Source: Planctomycetaceae bacterium
Lineage (GTDB): Bacteria; Planctomycetota; Planctomycetia; Pirellulales; Lacipirellulaceae
Reading direction: 5' to 3'
Length of the DNA: 36,166 nucleotides
NCBI GenBank assembly: GCA_002702655.1
Contig: PABB01000004.1
Coordinates: forward strand, 1-36,166
The notes under the pieces were generated by a model, which made no database searches, was not told the DNA's origin, and worked only from the letters and a program-made list of their open reading frames with translations. This document shows positions 1 through 8,639 of this stretch, piece after piece. Every line of letters begins with the position of its first letter. The first letter of the stretch is position 1. The translations under genes and the position numbers were made by a program.

Positions 1-15
1 CGTCTTGATCTTCAT
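1..15 (-). CDS. 5' end of an unidentified leftward gene (five codons)
   Basis: On the minus strand an ATG at 15 is preceded by a strong Shine-Dalgarno sequence (AGGGAGGA, complement of 24-31) at normal spacing and opens a frame reading MKIKT to the window edge. Only five codons are visible, so nothing can be said about function. It lies downstream of the kinase gene on the same strand but about 415 bp away, so it probably has its own promoter. The call rests on the start site alone. Confidence 0.45.
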
Positions 16-62
16 GCTACGGCTCCTCCCTGAGATTGGCGTCAAAGGACGGGAGCCGTAGC
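16..62 (-). promoter_or_regulatory. Hairpin overlapping the Shine-Dalgarno of the partial gene
   Basis: GCTACGGCTCC (16-26) and GGAGCCGTAGC (52-62) are perfect 11-bp inverted arms around a 25-nt loop. On the minus-strand transcript the 3' arm ends directly before the ATG at 15 and takes in part of the AGGGAGGA, so folding would hide the ribosome site. On the plus strand the same hairpin is followed by TGTTTTTCTT (63-72) and could instead be an intrinsic terminator for a gene entering from the left, but no such gene is visible. Confidence 0.45.
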
Positions 63-429
63 TGTTTTTCTTCAATCAGGCAATTTCAAAACACGTTCTG
101 AGACAAGTACAGGGCAGCGTGTGGACTGTGGATGCGGCGACGGCGTCGAGGCTGTCTTTGTCGGTCTTCGATCCACAGTTTGGCGACCCTGCGAATGGTT
201 GGACCGCTTACTACTGAAAAGAACGATCGGGATTTCCCGCAGCGAGGACGATCTCGACCTAGCAAAGCCGCAGTCCCGTCCACAGACTTTGAGAACGAAT
301 CAGACCCGCAAGTACGCAGACCAATCGCGGTGCGCCTTTCTCCCGACGAGAGCCGCTACGATTTGACAGACTCTTTCAGGAATGAGGCATCCGCTGGGAG
401 ATTGCGGCGCTCCCGTCGCGCCCCCGGCA
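63..429. other. Gene-poor spacer
   Basis: Short frames of 60-160 codons exist on both strands but have arginine/proline-rich shadow-like composition, no ribosome site and no recognisable motif. I see no gene, tRNA or clear promoter here. Confidence 0.5.
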
Positions 430-3153
430 TCACAACGCATTGGCCTCCCCGAGGAGCCGCACCGCATCGTGAAGCGCCTCAGCTACCTGGGGGTCTTCCG
501 GATGCACGCTTAGCAAGTCGGCAAGGAGATCTCGCGCCGCCTCCAATCGAATTGCCGCCTGGGCGGGTTGGTTTGCGTCCAGCAGCACTTCGCCGGCAAA
601 TTTGAGCGCGACAGCCAAATCTCGCAGCGGGCGTTCCTCATCGGCATTTGCGGCGATCACGCTTTGCAGGCGCTCGATCGCCCGATCAATCTCGCTGAGC
701 GCTGCGTCGCGCTGCCCTTGGACCGCAAGCGTTTGGCCGAGGTTCATTTCCACACCGGCCAAGTCCACGGCGTATTCGACGACATCCGGATTGCGCAGCG
801 TCAGCTCGCGCAACGGTTGCACGGCGGCTCGGTAGGCCTCAATCGCCTCGTCCAGTTCGCCGGATTGAGCGAGCAAGTCCGCGCGCAGCCGCTCGGCAAC
901 GCTCAGTCTTCGGACGTTGTCCAAATCCTGCGGATCAAGCTGAGCGACGCGGCGAAACGCTTCGACAGCGGCGAGCAAACTCTCGCCAGCCGTCGACGCG
1001 TCGTTGAGTTGCAGTTGCGCAATCGCCACGTTGTACCACCCCTTGCCGAGGTCGCGGGCGAACTCAACCGACGAGGCGACCTGGTGGGCCAGACGCACGG
1101 CTTGGGCCTGCTTCAAGAGCGGCAACGCCTCGTCGGAGCGGCCTTGAAACGCGGACAATTGCCCCAAGTTCATGAGGCTGTTGGCCAGTTCGCGCGCCCG
1201 CTCGGCGTCGTCCGGAGCGGCCGCGGCAAGCGACTTGCGCAACTCAGTCGCTCGCTCGTAGAAGGTGCGGGCGTCGTCGAAACGCTGTTGTTTCTGGAGG
1301 ACGCCGCCGAGCGCATTCAGCGCGCGGGCCAGCAGAGCGGCTGGCGGTTGCTGCGCGTCGTCGTCGCGATTCGCCGGCTGCGGCAAGTCTTCGGCCAGCG
1401 CGATCGCTTGGCGATAGCGCGCGGCCGCGGCGGCGCGGTCGCCCAACTTCTCGGCAATCCGTCCGGCGACGTAGGCGGCCTCCGCTGCCTCGCGGGCCAA
1501 TGACGCATCGTCGCCGCGCTCGTCGAGAAACTGCTCGTAGTAGGCGAGGGCTTGTCGCAGCAAGGCGTCTCGCAGGGGTTGCATGCCGGGCTGATTCAGC
1601 AGCGTCTCTTCGCTGACCCGGACGTAATAATCTTGTACGGCTTGTCGGGCTCGGGCGAAGTTGCGTTCGGCGCGCGTGCGTTGTTCCTCGGCTTCGACGA
1701 GGTTGGTTTCGGCGCGATCCAACGCGGCCCGTTCGCGCAGATTGGCCGCCGACAGCAGCACGATTCCTGCCGACAGCGCGGCCAACGCCACGGCTCCGCT
1801 GGTGATGCCGCTCATCATGAGCGTGCGATGATTGCGGATCCAGCGCCACAGTCGTGCCGGCCAGGGTTCGCTGTACGCCCGCACGGGCTCATCGGCCAGG
1901 TACCGCTCGACGTCCAGCGCTAACTCGCCGGCTGTGGCGTAACGATCGCCGGGACGCCGGGACATCGCTCGCAGGCAAATCGCTTCCAGGGCCGCGGGCG
2001 CCGCGCGGCGGATCTCGCGGGGGGGGCGGAATTGGCCTTGCTGCACCCGCCGCTGCAGGTCGTCGTCGGCGCCGGCAAACGGGGGCGCGCCAGTGAGGAG
2101 ATGGTACAGCGTGGCGCCCAGGCCGTAGATGTCGCTGGCCGGCCCGAGCAGGTCGAGCCGTCCGGCCGCTTGCTCGGGGCTCATGTAGGCGGGCGTGCCG
2201 ACAACGCGACCAGCCTGCGTGTACGAACCGCTGGCCCTGTCTGAGGGGCTGACCGGGGGCGCCGCGACGTCGAGCGAGTCGTGTCCAGGCCCCATCAGCC
2301 GCGCCAGACCCCAGTCGACAACGATCGACTCGCCGAAGTCGCCGAGCATGATGTTGGCCGGCTTGAGATCGCGGTGCAGGACGCCGCGACTGTGGGCGTA
2401 GTGCACCGTATGGCAGACGTCGACGTACCGTCCCAACAGTTGCCGGAATTCGACGGAGTCGTACCGCGGCTTGGCGGAGGCGGCGGAAAAAAAATCGTCG
2501 ATCGCCGCCTGCAGGTTCGAGCCCTGAATGAAACGCATGGCGTAGTACGGCCGGCCATCGGGGAATTCGCCCAGACTGTACACCGGTACGACGCCGGGAT
2601 GTTCCAAGGCCCCGGTCACTTCGGCCTCCCGAACAAAGCGACGACGATTCTCCTCGTTGTCGGCATGCTGCGGCAGGATTTCTTTCAGCGCAATTTCGCG
2701 GTGCAACTCGCGGTCGGCGGCAATCGAAACGCGGCCCAATCCTCCCTGCTGCCAGGGCCGCAGCGTGGCGAATCGCGCGCCGCTGGCGACGCGCAACGGC
2801 TGGTGAGGCACGGTCGGAAACGGGTCGCTGCCGTCGCCGTCTCGGCCGGCAGGCGATTCTTCGTCCCGGCGCGTGCGTGCCGCCGGCGCGGCGAGCACGG
2901 CGGCTTCTGCCGCCGCGACGGACTCCACGGCGAGCTGCGGATCGTTGTCAAACCGGGCCAACCGCTGTGCGACCACGGCCGCCACGGCGTCGGCCTCTGC
3001 GGGCGTTAACAGCCCCCGCTGAATCAACCGCTGGCGCAGCGAAGAGGCGTCGTGAGGTTCTGCGGTCGCGGCGGCCAATTGCTCTGCCGAGAGAAACCGC
3101 AACTGCAGCGTGGTGACGCCAAACAGGAGGTCATCGTCGCGGAGGGAGGGCAT
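430..3153 (-). CDS. Membrane-anchored Hanks-type Ser/Thr protein kinase with TPR repeats
   Basis: 907 residues. The N-terminal ~100 residues are a helical region common before planctomycete kinases. The kinase domain spans about 125-420: a glycine-rich loop near 136-141 (QGGLGR), the ATP lysine in IALKE (K157), the catalytic loop HRDLKPANIML (260-270; D262, N267), DWG instead of DFG (290-292), and GTPAYMSPEQ (319-328) at the end of the activation segment. A transmembrane helix follows at about 445-470, then a charged coiled-coil-like stretch and TPR-type helical repeats from about 530 to the end, predicted to be on the far side of the membrane. It should phosphorylate Ser/Thr in response to something bound by the TPRs; substrate unknown. 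The start at 3153 gives the family-like MPSLRDDDLL opening, but no clear Shine-Dalgarno is seen. The upstream barrel gene, 89 bp away on the same strand, may share its transcript; that gap holds a small perfect inverted repeat (GCAGTC-C-GACTGC, 3211-3223). Confidence 0.93.
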   Translation of the reverse strand: MPSLRDDDLLFGVTTLQLRFLSAEQLAAATAEPHDASSLRQRLIQRGLLTPAEADAVAAVVAQRLARFDNDPQLAVESVAAAEAAVLAAPAARTRRDEESPAGRDGDGSDPFPTVPHQPLRVASGARFATLRPWQQGGLGRVSIAADRELHREIALKEILPQHADNEENRRRFVREAEVTGALEHPGVVPVYSLGEFPDGRPYYAMRFIQGSNLQAAIDDFFSAASAKPRYDSVEFRQLLGRYVDVCHTVHYAHSRGVLHRDLKPANIMLGDFGESIVVDWGLARLMGPGHDSLDVAAPPVSPSDRASGSYTQAGRVVGTPAYMSPEQAAGRLDLLGPASDIYGLGATLYHLLTGAPPFAGADDDLQRRVQQGQFRPPREIRRAAPAALEAICLRAMSRRPGDRYATAGELALDVERYLADEPVRAYSEPWPARLWRWIRNHRTLMMSGITSGAVALAALSAGIVLLSAANLRERAALDRAETNLVEAEEQRTRAERNFARARQAVQDYYVRVSEETLLNQPGMQPLRDALLRQALAYYEQFLDERGDDASLAREAAEAAYVAGRIAEKLGDRAAAAARYRQAIALAEDLPQPANRDDDAQQPPAALLARALNALGGVLQKQQRFDDARTFYERATELRKSLAAAAPDDAERARELANSLMNLGQLSAFQGRSDEALPLLKQAQAVRLAHQVASSVEFARDLGKGWYNVAIAQLQLNDASTAGESLLAAVEAFRRVAQLDPQDLDNVRRLSVAERLRADLLAQSGELDEAIEAYRAAVQPLRELTLRNPDVVEYAVDLAGVEMNLGQTLAVQGQRDAALSEIDRAIERLQSVIAANADEERPLRDLAVALKFAGEVLLDANQPAQAAIRLEAARDLLADLLSVHPEDPQVAEALHDAVRLLGEANAL

Positions 3154-3242
3154 GGCAGGGGCGAATGTGGCGGGGGCGAGGAAGCGACCCGCTCTGCGAA
3201 GCCGCGCCTTGCAGTCCGACTGCGGCGACCCGTCTCGCCCGC

Positions 3243-4790
3243 TCAGTACGGCAACTGCACCTGCAAATTATACTCGAAATCGAACCCGCGATCCGGCGCC
3301 CTCCGCAACGGCGCAACAAAGCCGTTGGTCACGATAAACGGTCCCATGGTCGCCTGCAGGCCCAGCGCTGCGTTGAGAATGTCGACCTGGTTGGCCTGAT
3401 TGCCGACGGTCAGCTCCTGAAAATCGGCGAGCACCACGCCCCCCGAAGCGTTCGTCGTGGGCAGCACGCCCAGTGCTGCATCTTCCAGCGTGTGCGTGTA
3501 GTGCAACTCGGCCAGGGCGACCAGTCGGGCCAGCACTTCGGAGCGGGGGTTCTTGAGCAACTCGCGACCAATGCCGAGGTTCACGCGCATCAATGTCTGC
3601 GCGTTCAGGTTTGCGTTCGTGGGATTGTCGAATGAGAAGTCGTAGAAGCCGACGGGCGTTCCCAAGAATTGGAACGTGTTCAGGCTGATGCCGTTGGCGG
3701 TGACCGTCGAGGGGTTGGCGGCGGCTTCCACCTGCAAGAAGCCTTGGTGGAACCACTTGTTGCCTGGCGCGTAAATCCAGCTCAGGAATGGCGCCAAGTA
3801 GACTGTGTCGTTGCTGAAATCGAACGACAACGCCGTCAGCGAATCGATCGAAAAATCGGGGAAGTCGCTGTAGACGACCTCGCCTCGCAGGCCGACTTGG
3901 TAGCGGACGTCGGGCGCCGTGGGAACCGTCACGCCCAAGCCTGCGGAGACCGCAAACTGACGCGACTCGATCAGCAGGCACTTCATGATGATCGAAAGGT
4001 TGCCCAGATAAGCTTCGCGATTGGGGTTGGCGACAAGGTCGCCGGCGCCGGAGACCTCATCGAAGATGGTGATCACGTTGTTGGTGAGTTGGTAATTGAT
4101 CGGCAGGCGAATCTCCCACGAGGCCATCCCTCCCAGCAACGTCCGCTCGCTACCGAGCATGTAGCGATCGATGTGATGGGATTCGCGGTACTGGTACAAG
4201 CTGACCGGCGACGCGTTGTGAAAGTGCCGGTAGCTCAGGTAGAGGCGGTCGGACGGCAGCGGCGAGTTGTTCTCGGCCACGTTGAGCCGTCCGCAGGCGA
4301 GCGTCGGGTGCGACAGCTCGGCGTCGAGCAAGCCGTTGAACGCGATGCAGGTTCCCGCGCCGGTGTCGCCGATCATGTAGGGAATGCTCGATAACCCGCC
4401 GGCCGCCAACCCGCTGGTCCGCAGCGCGGTGGGCTGGCGCGACGACCGCCGCGGGAAGGAACGAGGGGATCGCGACGATCCGCGAGCCTGTGAGTCCAAC
4501 CCGAAAGCCGCCTGCGCCGGTCGCAGCATGCGATCTGGCGACGGTCCCGTTGGCGAGAGCGCCGCCGGGTTTGCCAAATCCGCGCGGTCGGAATCCCGAT
4601 CCTCGTCGGCAGTCGCTAGGCTCCGATCGAACACGCCGGGAAGCGATAGCACATCCCCGCCCCAGGCCGGCTCCTTGAAGATCTCACCCCCATCGGTCGC
4701 GGTCGCCGCAGGCATTCGGCACAGTCCGAGGCCAACGACGCCAGTCGCGGCCAGCAGAGCGTGGAAGGTGAATCTCCAAAGCGCAGACAT
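3243..4790 (-). CDS. Secreted protein, predicted outer-membrane beta-barrel
   Basis: 515 residues, no named family recognised. A signal peptide is clear (residues 1 to about 32, hydrophobic core then a PAATATD cleavage region). Residues 35-130 are low-complexity and rich in Ser, Pro and Arg, so probably unstructured. From about 150 to the end the sequence alternates short amphipathic strands with Gly/Asn turns (for example RLYLSYRHFHN, ASWEIRLPINYQL, TVYLAPFLSWIYAP) and ends with an aromatic C-terminal strand, LQVQLPY, as expected for an outer-membrane barrel. It may be a porin-like or transport channel, but substrate and function cannot be read from the sequence. The kinase gene lies 89 bp downstream on the same strand. 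The start at 4790 is the first Met giving a proper signal peptide. Confidence 0.75.
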   Translation of the reverse strand: MSALWRFTFHALLAATGVVGLGLCRMPAATATDGGEIFKEPAWGGDVLSLPGVFDRSLATADEDRDSDRADLANPAALSPTGPSPDRMLRPAQAAFGLDSQARGSSRSPRSFPRRSSRQPTALRTSGLAAGGLSSIPYMIGDTGAGTCIAFNGLLDAELSHPTLACGRLNVAENNSPLPSDRLYLSYRHFHNASPVSLYQYRESHHIDRYMLGSERTLLGGMASWEIRLPINYQLTNNVITIFDEVSGAGDLVANPNREAYLGNLSIIMKCLLIESRQFAVSAGLGVTVPTAPDVRYQVGLRGEVVYSDFPDFSIDSLTALSFDFSNDTVYLAPFLSWIYAPGNKWFHQGFLQVEAAANPSTVTANGISLNTFQFLGTPVGFYDFSFDNPTNANLNAQTLMRVNLGIGRELLKNPRSEVLARLVALAELHYTHTLEDAALGVLPTTNASGGVVLADFQELTVGNQANQVDILNAALGLQATMGPFIVTNGFVAPLRRAPDRGFDFEYNLQVQLPY

Positions 4791-5574
4791 CGATGTAATG
4801 CTCTCGGTATAACCTATGGCCCAAGGACGGTTCGGCCTGTCGTACGTGCTGGGATGGCCGCATCAGTCGTATCGGGTGTGGCGCCGGGTCGAACAAACCG
4901 ATTGCAGGGATTGATCTCTTGGGAAGGCGGTTTGAGGTGCAGTTCTAACGATTGTGAGGCCTGGAATGACGTGGGAAGGCGTCGGGGTTCTACGGGTGAT
5001 CCGACAGCATCGCCCGCTGCGCCCGCCCTCGCCAATGCCGGAGCCGGCCGCTGCCGCGTCACTCTTGCTCGGCTCCGCCTCTCTCACGTCGCGTCGCCTC
5101 GCGCGCAGGAATCTCGTTGCGAAAACGCCCATGCTGGCGAGCGTGAATGAGACCTTCCGAGATGTTCTTCGGCACAATCGCACGCACGGTCGGACGCCAA
5201 CTCGCCGATCAGGCGGAGCAGTCTGACGGCAGCGCAACGCGTCCGGCTGCGGCAAGAGAGGTGCAACGCGCACGACGACCGCCTCGACAGGGTGCGCCGT
5301 GCCTGGCATCCGGGGATGAACTTCCTGGCTCAATGACGAAGTTCGTGCTCAAACCGTTCACCAAAAGTGAGGAAGAACCCTTTGCCGCTCGCAGCAGGAT
5401 CGAAGGCGGCCCCCCTGGCGGCTCCCGAATCTCGACTCGCCACTTGCATGCCTGGACCAGGTCATTCGCAGCAGATTCTGCTTGCTTTGTCGCCCTGAGC
5501 TGGGTAGGGACCAGTGAGACCAGGGCGCCCTGGGGCATCGTGAGCAACTGCCTTCTGGACATCGGGGAATGCTA
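4791..5574. other. Gene-poor region, probably decayed sequence
   Basis: About 780 bp without a convincing gene. Frames of up to ~156 codons occur on both strands, but none has a ribosome site or family signature. The only recognisable remnant is a PEP-CTERM-like tail on the plus strand (5035-5109). The 5' part would have to contain the promoter for the leftward barrel gene, but I cannot point to convincing -35/-10 boxes. Confidence 0.5.
5035..5109 (+). pseudogene. Possible orphan PEP-CTERM tail
   Basis: The plus frame reads MPEPAAAASLLLGSASLTS followed by RRLARR. This has the order of a PEP-CTERM sorting tail: PEP, a hydrophobic stretch, then arginines. No stop follows the arginines and no coherent secreted protein precedes it, so it would be a remnant. 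The hydrophobic stretch is short, and chance in GC-rich DNA is a real alternative. Confidence 0.25.
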
Positions 5575-6057
5575 ATGACCTCTCGCAATGCATTGACCTC
5601 ATTTCTGGTCTGCGCCTTGGTCGCCTACGGCGGCGCGGCGAAAGCCGGTTTCCTTGTCGGCAACAACGACGGCGCACAGGGCGGCAATGATACGCTCGTG
5701 AAGGTGCTCGAGGAAATCAACCAGTACAACCAAGCGAACAATCCCGAGCTGGTCGCGCCAACCGGCTTGTTCAAGAAGACCGACGACGACGAGTCGTTCG
5801 TTTTCGACCCCAGCAACGGCTTTATGTTCTTCGAGGACGCAGCTGGCACGATCCCGGTGACGGGCGAAGGGGCGCTGACCTCGCTTCCGGAGGCGTACTT
5901 CAAATACGCCGGCGACGACGTCAACCTGCTCTACTACTCCGCCAAGGGGCCCGCCAACTTCGGATTCAGCCTCTTCACCGACATGCCGGGGCTGAACTTC
6001 ATTGACTTCGATGGCGACAGTCGGGAGATCTCGCACGTCTCGTTCTGGGAGGGCCAG
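5575..6057 (+). pseudogene. 5' half of a secreted-protein gene, truncated
   Basis: About 160 coherent residues. A signal peptide (MTSRNALTSFLVCALVAYGG, then AAKA) is followed by an acidic extracellular-type sequence with FLVGNNDGAQGGND, VFDPSNGFMFFEDA and LNFIDFDGDSREISHVSFWEG. The start at 5575 has GGGGA six bases upstream; an ATG at 5569 is in frame but sits on that site. After SFWEGQ (about 6057) the sequence loses protein-like character, and the C-terminal tail expected for such a protein is missing. The frame stays open through 246 bp of apparently intergenic DNA into the pectate lyase gene, so a naive call gives a 1020-residue chimera. I read this as a truncated gene, but an expressed fusion cannot be excluded. 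Family not recognised. Confidence 0.6.
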
Positions 6058-6119
6058 CGGAGTATCATTCCACCATCCCGATTTTCTCATAGCGACGGGT
6101 GCACGAATCGGGGGGAAGG

Positions 6120-6182
6120 CCAGGATTGCGAAATCCGAGCGCAGTTCTGCAAAGTCGCAGTCTTGTCCGATCCGACGCTCCC
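6120..6182 (-). repeat. Possible third copy of the dispersed ~65-bp repeat
   Basis: On the minus strand this region contains CTGCGCTCGGATTTCGCAATC, which resembles the GTGCGCAGGTTTCAGCATC of the copy at 19744-19808 with small gaps, and it lies in the junction behind a truncated gene. The match is partial, so the call is tentative. Confidence 0.3.
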
Positions 6183-6303
6183 GAGCACGCTAGCCAATAG
6201 GGAGCGCTTTCCGCCTTCGCGGCATCGGGCAGCGAAGGCGAGAGCGTCCCCCGTCGAGTTCTTTCCGAAATTCTTCTTCTCTGCGAGTGTCCGCATCATC
6301 CTG

Positions 6304-8631
6304 ATGAACGTCACCCATCGAGTTATTGCAGCGACCAGCAAGCATCAGCTCGCCCGTGGAACTCGCATTTGTCTCGCCTTTGTCGCCGCAGTCATGGCGC
6401 ACCACCCGGCTTTGACACTTGCCCAACTGCCGGCCTTTCCCGGCGCCGAAGGCGTGGCAGCCAACATCACCGGCGGTCGCGGCGGCGACGTCTACAAGGT
6501 GAGCAACCTGAACGACTCGGGCGCCGGCAGCCTGCGGTATGGCATTCAAACGGCGCCGGCGACGGGGCGCATGATCGTGTTCGACGTGGCGGGGACGATC
6601 AACTTGCAGTCGAGTCTCGACTTCAACGGCAAGGACAACATCACGATCGCGGGGCAGACGGCTCCGGGCGGCGGGATTACGCTGGCAGGCAACCGCCTGC
6701 GCATCAATCCGCTGTTTGACGACGGCGACGTCGTCGATCCGATCAACAACGTGGTCGTGCAGTTTCTGCGCGTGCGGCCCGGCGAAGCGGCGACCAATGC
6801 CGACGGCGTGTGGGTGCAAACGGCCAACAATGTGATTGTCGACCACGTGACGACCTCGTGGGCCGTGGATGAGAGCATTTCCGTGACGCACGATTCCGAC
6901 AACGTGACGGTCCAGTGGTCGACGATGACGCAAGGGCTGTTCAGTCACAGCTACGGCTCGTTGCTCAACGGCGGCACGTACACGTACGCGCACAATTTGT
7001 ACGCCCACAACAAGAGCCGCAACCCCCGCCTGCAGCAGAGCCAGGACATGATCATGGAGTTGGATTTCGTCAACAACGTGATCTACAACCCCCAGGATCG
7101 ATTTGCTTACGGCGGTGACGAGTATTTCGTGAACTGGGTTGGCAACTATGGCGTCCGCGGCCCGGGCACGGGCGACACGAATCACGCGTTTCTCCGTGGA
7201 ACGGCCACGGAGTCGCACTTTTACATCGACGGCAACCTGATGGACAACAACACCAACGGGTTGATCGACGGCGTTGTGCCGGTACTGGAGGGAGGCGATC
7301 ACGAGGCGGCGATGTTCCAGGCCGACGAGGGGCTGTACACCTTGCTCGCCTCCCGCGTGCCGATCCCTGCGGCCAATGTCTCCAGCGCCGAGCAGGCCTA
7401 TGTCCAGGTGCTCAGCCGCGCAGGGGCAACCAACTTCCGCGACGCGCACGACCGCGACATGATCCGCGACGTGATCAACCAGCAGCCGGGCTTCATCGAG
7501 TCAGAGACTGAGTGGGGCCCGTACCCGACGCTGCCGGCAGGCGTTGCGGCGCCGGACTCCAACAACGACGGCGTGCCAGACGCCTGGGCGCTGGCCAACT
7601 TTGGGGACGCCGCCACGCCGCTCAACACGACCTACGCCGCATCCGGCTATACCTATCTGGAAGAGTACATTCACTCGCTCACGCCGTTTGCCTACGCACC
7701 GACCGGTACGCAGCAGCACGTGATTTCCACCGGTTACGGGCGGGGCGGCGACGCACAAGTCAGCGAAAACGGCGGCACGAGCGCCGCCAGCGGCGGCGTC
7801 GGCACGGGCGCCACGCTCGCCGCACGCTGGGATGGCACTAGCGGATTGACGAATCAGGCCATTGTCTTGAAGTTCGACCTGGCCGAAATCAAACCGGGGA
7901 CAGTGAACTCGGCGGTGCTCGAACTCACCGCGGCCGAGGCAATCTCCGGCAACCATCAGTTTAAGGTCTACGGCTTGGAGCACGCCGGAGCCAACTGGAA
8001 CTGGGACGAGGCGGATGTCGAATTCGCGACGGCCCCCGGCCTCGTCTTCGACGGCAACAGCCGCACGCTCGGGATTGATCCGCGCTACACGGCCGACGGC
8101 GAACCGGCGGAGAAGAGCAACCAGCCGCTCGACACGCCAGGGTTGTACGCGCTGGGCGAGTTTTCCACCGGGCCGCTGGCGGTTGGCGAAACGGCGTCTT
8201 TCGATAGCCTGAACCTCGCCGTGATGCTCAACCTGGCAGCCTACTTCGAGGGCATGGACCAGGCGGGATTGGTCACGCTGATTGTCGAGCAGATCAACAA
8301 TTCCGGCAGCGAAGACGCGACCTTCTACGCCCACGAGGGAGGCGCCGCATTGGCGCCGCGTCTGGTCCTTGATGCAGCCGTCGCGGCGTCCGCGCTCGTC
8401 GGAGACTTCGATGCCGACGGCGACGTCGACGGGGCGGATTTGCTCGCGTGGCAGCGGGGCGAATCTCCGTTGGGCGGCGACCCAAGTGAATTGGCCGACT
8501 GGCAGGCGAATTACGGCAACCAGGGAGCAATCGCAGCGAACGCCAACCGCGTGCCAGAACCGGCGACTTTTGCGTTGGCGGTGTTTCTCATCGTCCTGCC
8601 GGGGCTCGTGGGATCCGTCATTCACAGATGA
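6304..8631 (+). CDS. Secreted pectate lyase (PL1-like) with DNRLRE-like, dockerin-like and PEP-CTERM regions
   Basis: 775 residues from the ATG at 6304. Residues 1-40 hold a long n-region and hydrophobic core (ICLAFVAAVMA, cleavage near LTLAQ). The opening LPAFPGAEG, TGGRGGDVYKVSNLND and SGAGSLR (42-77) is characteristic of bacterial PL1-type pectate lyases. The parallel beta-helix continues with NITIAGQTAPGGG, VIVDHVTTSWAVDES (178-191) and HNLYAHNKSRNPRL (230-243), regions that usually carry calcium ligands and the catalytic arginine. It should cleave polygalacturonate or a related uronic-acid polymer by beta-elimination outside the cytoplasm. A DSNNDGVPDAW calcium-loop-like motif, a DNRLRE/CBM96-like domain (about 470-690), a dockerin-like repeat (700-739) and a PEP-CTERM tail (PEP 751-753) follow. 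The frame is open upstream to 5569, but that part belongs to a truncated neighbour. The start is the Met giving a signal peptide; no Shine-Dalgarno is evident. Confidence 0.88.
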   Translation: MNVTHRVIAATSKHQLARGTRICLAFVAAVMAHHPALTLAQLPAFPGAEGVAANITGGRGGDVYKVSNLNDSGAGSLRYGIQTAPATGRMIVFDVAGTINLQSSLDFNGKDNITIAGQTAPGGGITLAGNRLRINPLFDDGDVVDPINNVVVQFLRVRPGEAATNADGVWVQTANNVIVDHVTTSWAVDESISVTHDSDNVTVQWSTMTQGLFSHSYGSLLNGGTYTYAHNLYAHNKSRNPRLQQSQDMIMELDFVNNVIYNPQDRFAYGGDEYFVNWVGNYGVRGPGTGDTNHAFLRGTATESHFYIDGNLMDNNTNGLIDGVVPVLEGGDHEAAMFQADEGLYTLLASRVPIPAANVSSAEQAYVQVLSRAGATNFRDAHDRDMIRDVINQQPGFIESETEWGPYPTLPAGVAAPDSNNDGVPDAWALANFGDAATPLNTTYAASGYTYLEEYIHSLTPFAYAPTGTQQHVISTGYGRGGDAQVSENGGTSAASGGVGTGATLAARWDGTSGLTNQAIVLKFDLAEIKPGTVNSAVLELTAAEAISGNHQFKVYGLEHAGANWNWDEADVEFATAPGLVFDGNSRTLGIDPRYTADGEPAEKSNQPLDTPGLYALGEFSTGPLAVGETASFDSLNLAVMLNLAAYFEGMDQAGLVTLIVEQINNSGSEDATFYAHEGGAALAPRLVLDAAVAASALVGDFDADGDVDGADLLAWQRGESPLGGDPSELADWQANYGNQGAIAANANRVPEPATFALAVFLIVLPGLVGSVIHR

Positions 8632-8639
8632 CTCGGCGG

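Noticed and set aside
63-120. Possible insertion-sequence end near CAATTTCAAAACACGTTCTGAG
   Set aside because: Reminiscent of IS termini, but no matching inverted partner or transposase was found nearby.
568-3009. Long plus-strand frames opposite the kinase gene (568-1503, 2281-3009)
   Set aside because: Antisense shadows of a clearly real, GC-rich kinase gene.
4863-5333. 156-codon minus frame in the spacer upstream of the barrel gene
   Set aside because: Arg/Ser/Pro-rich, no Shine-Dalgarno, no motif, and overlapped by equally long frames on the other strand.
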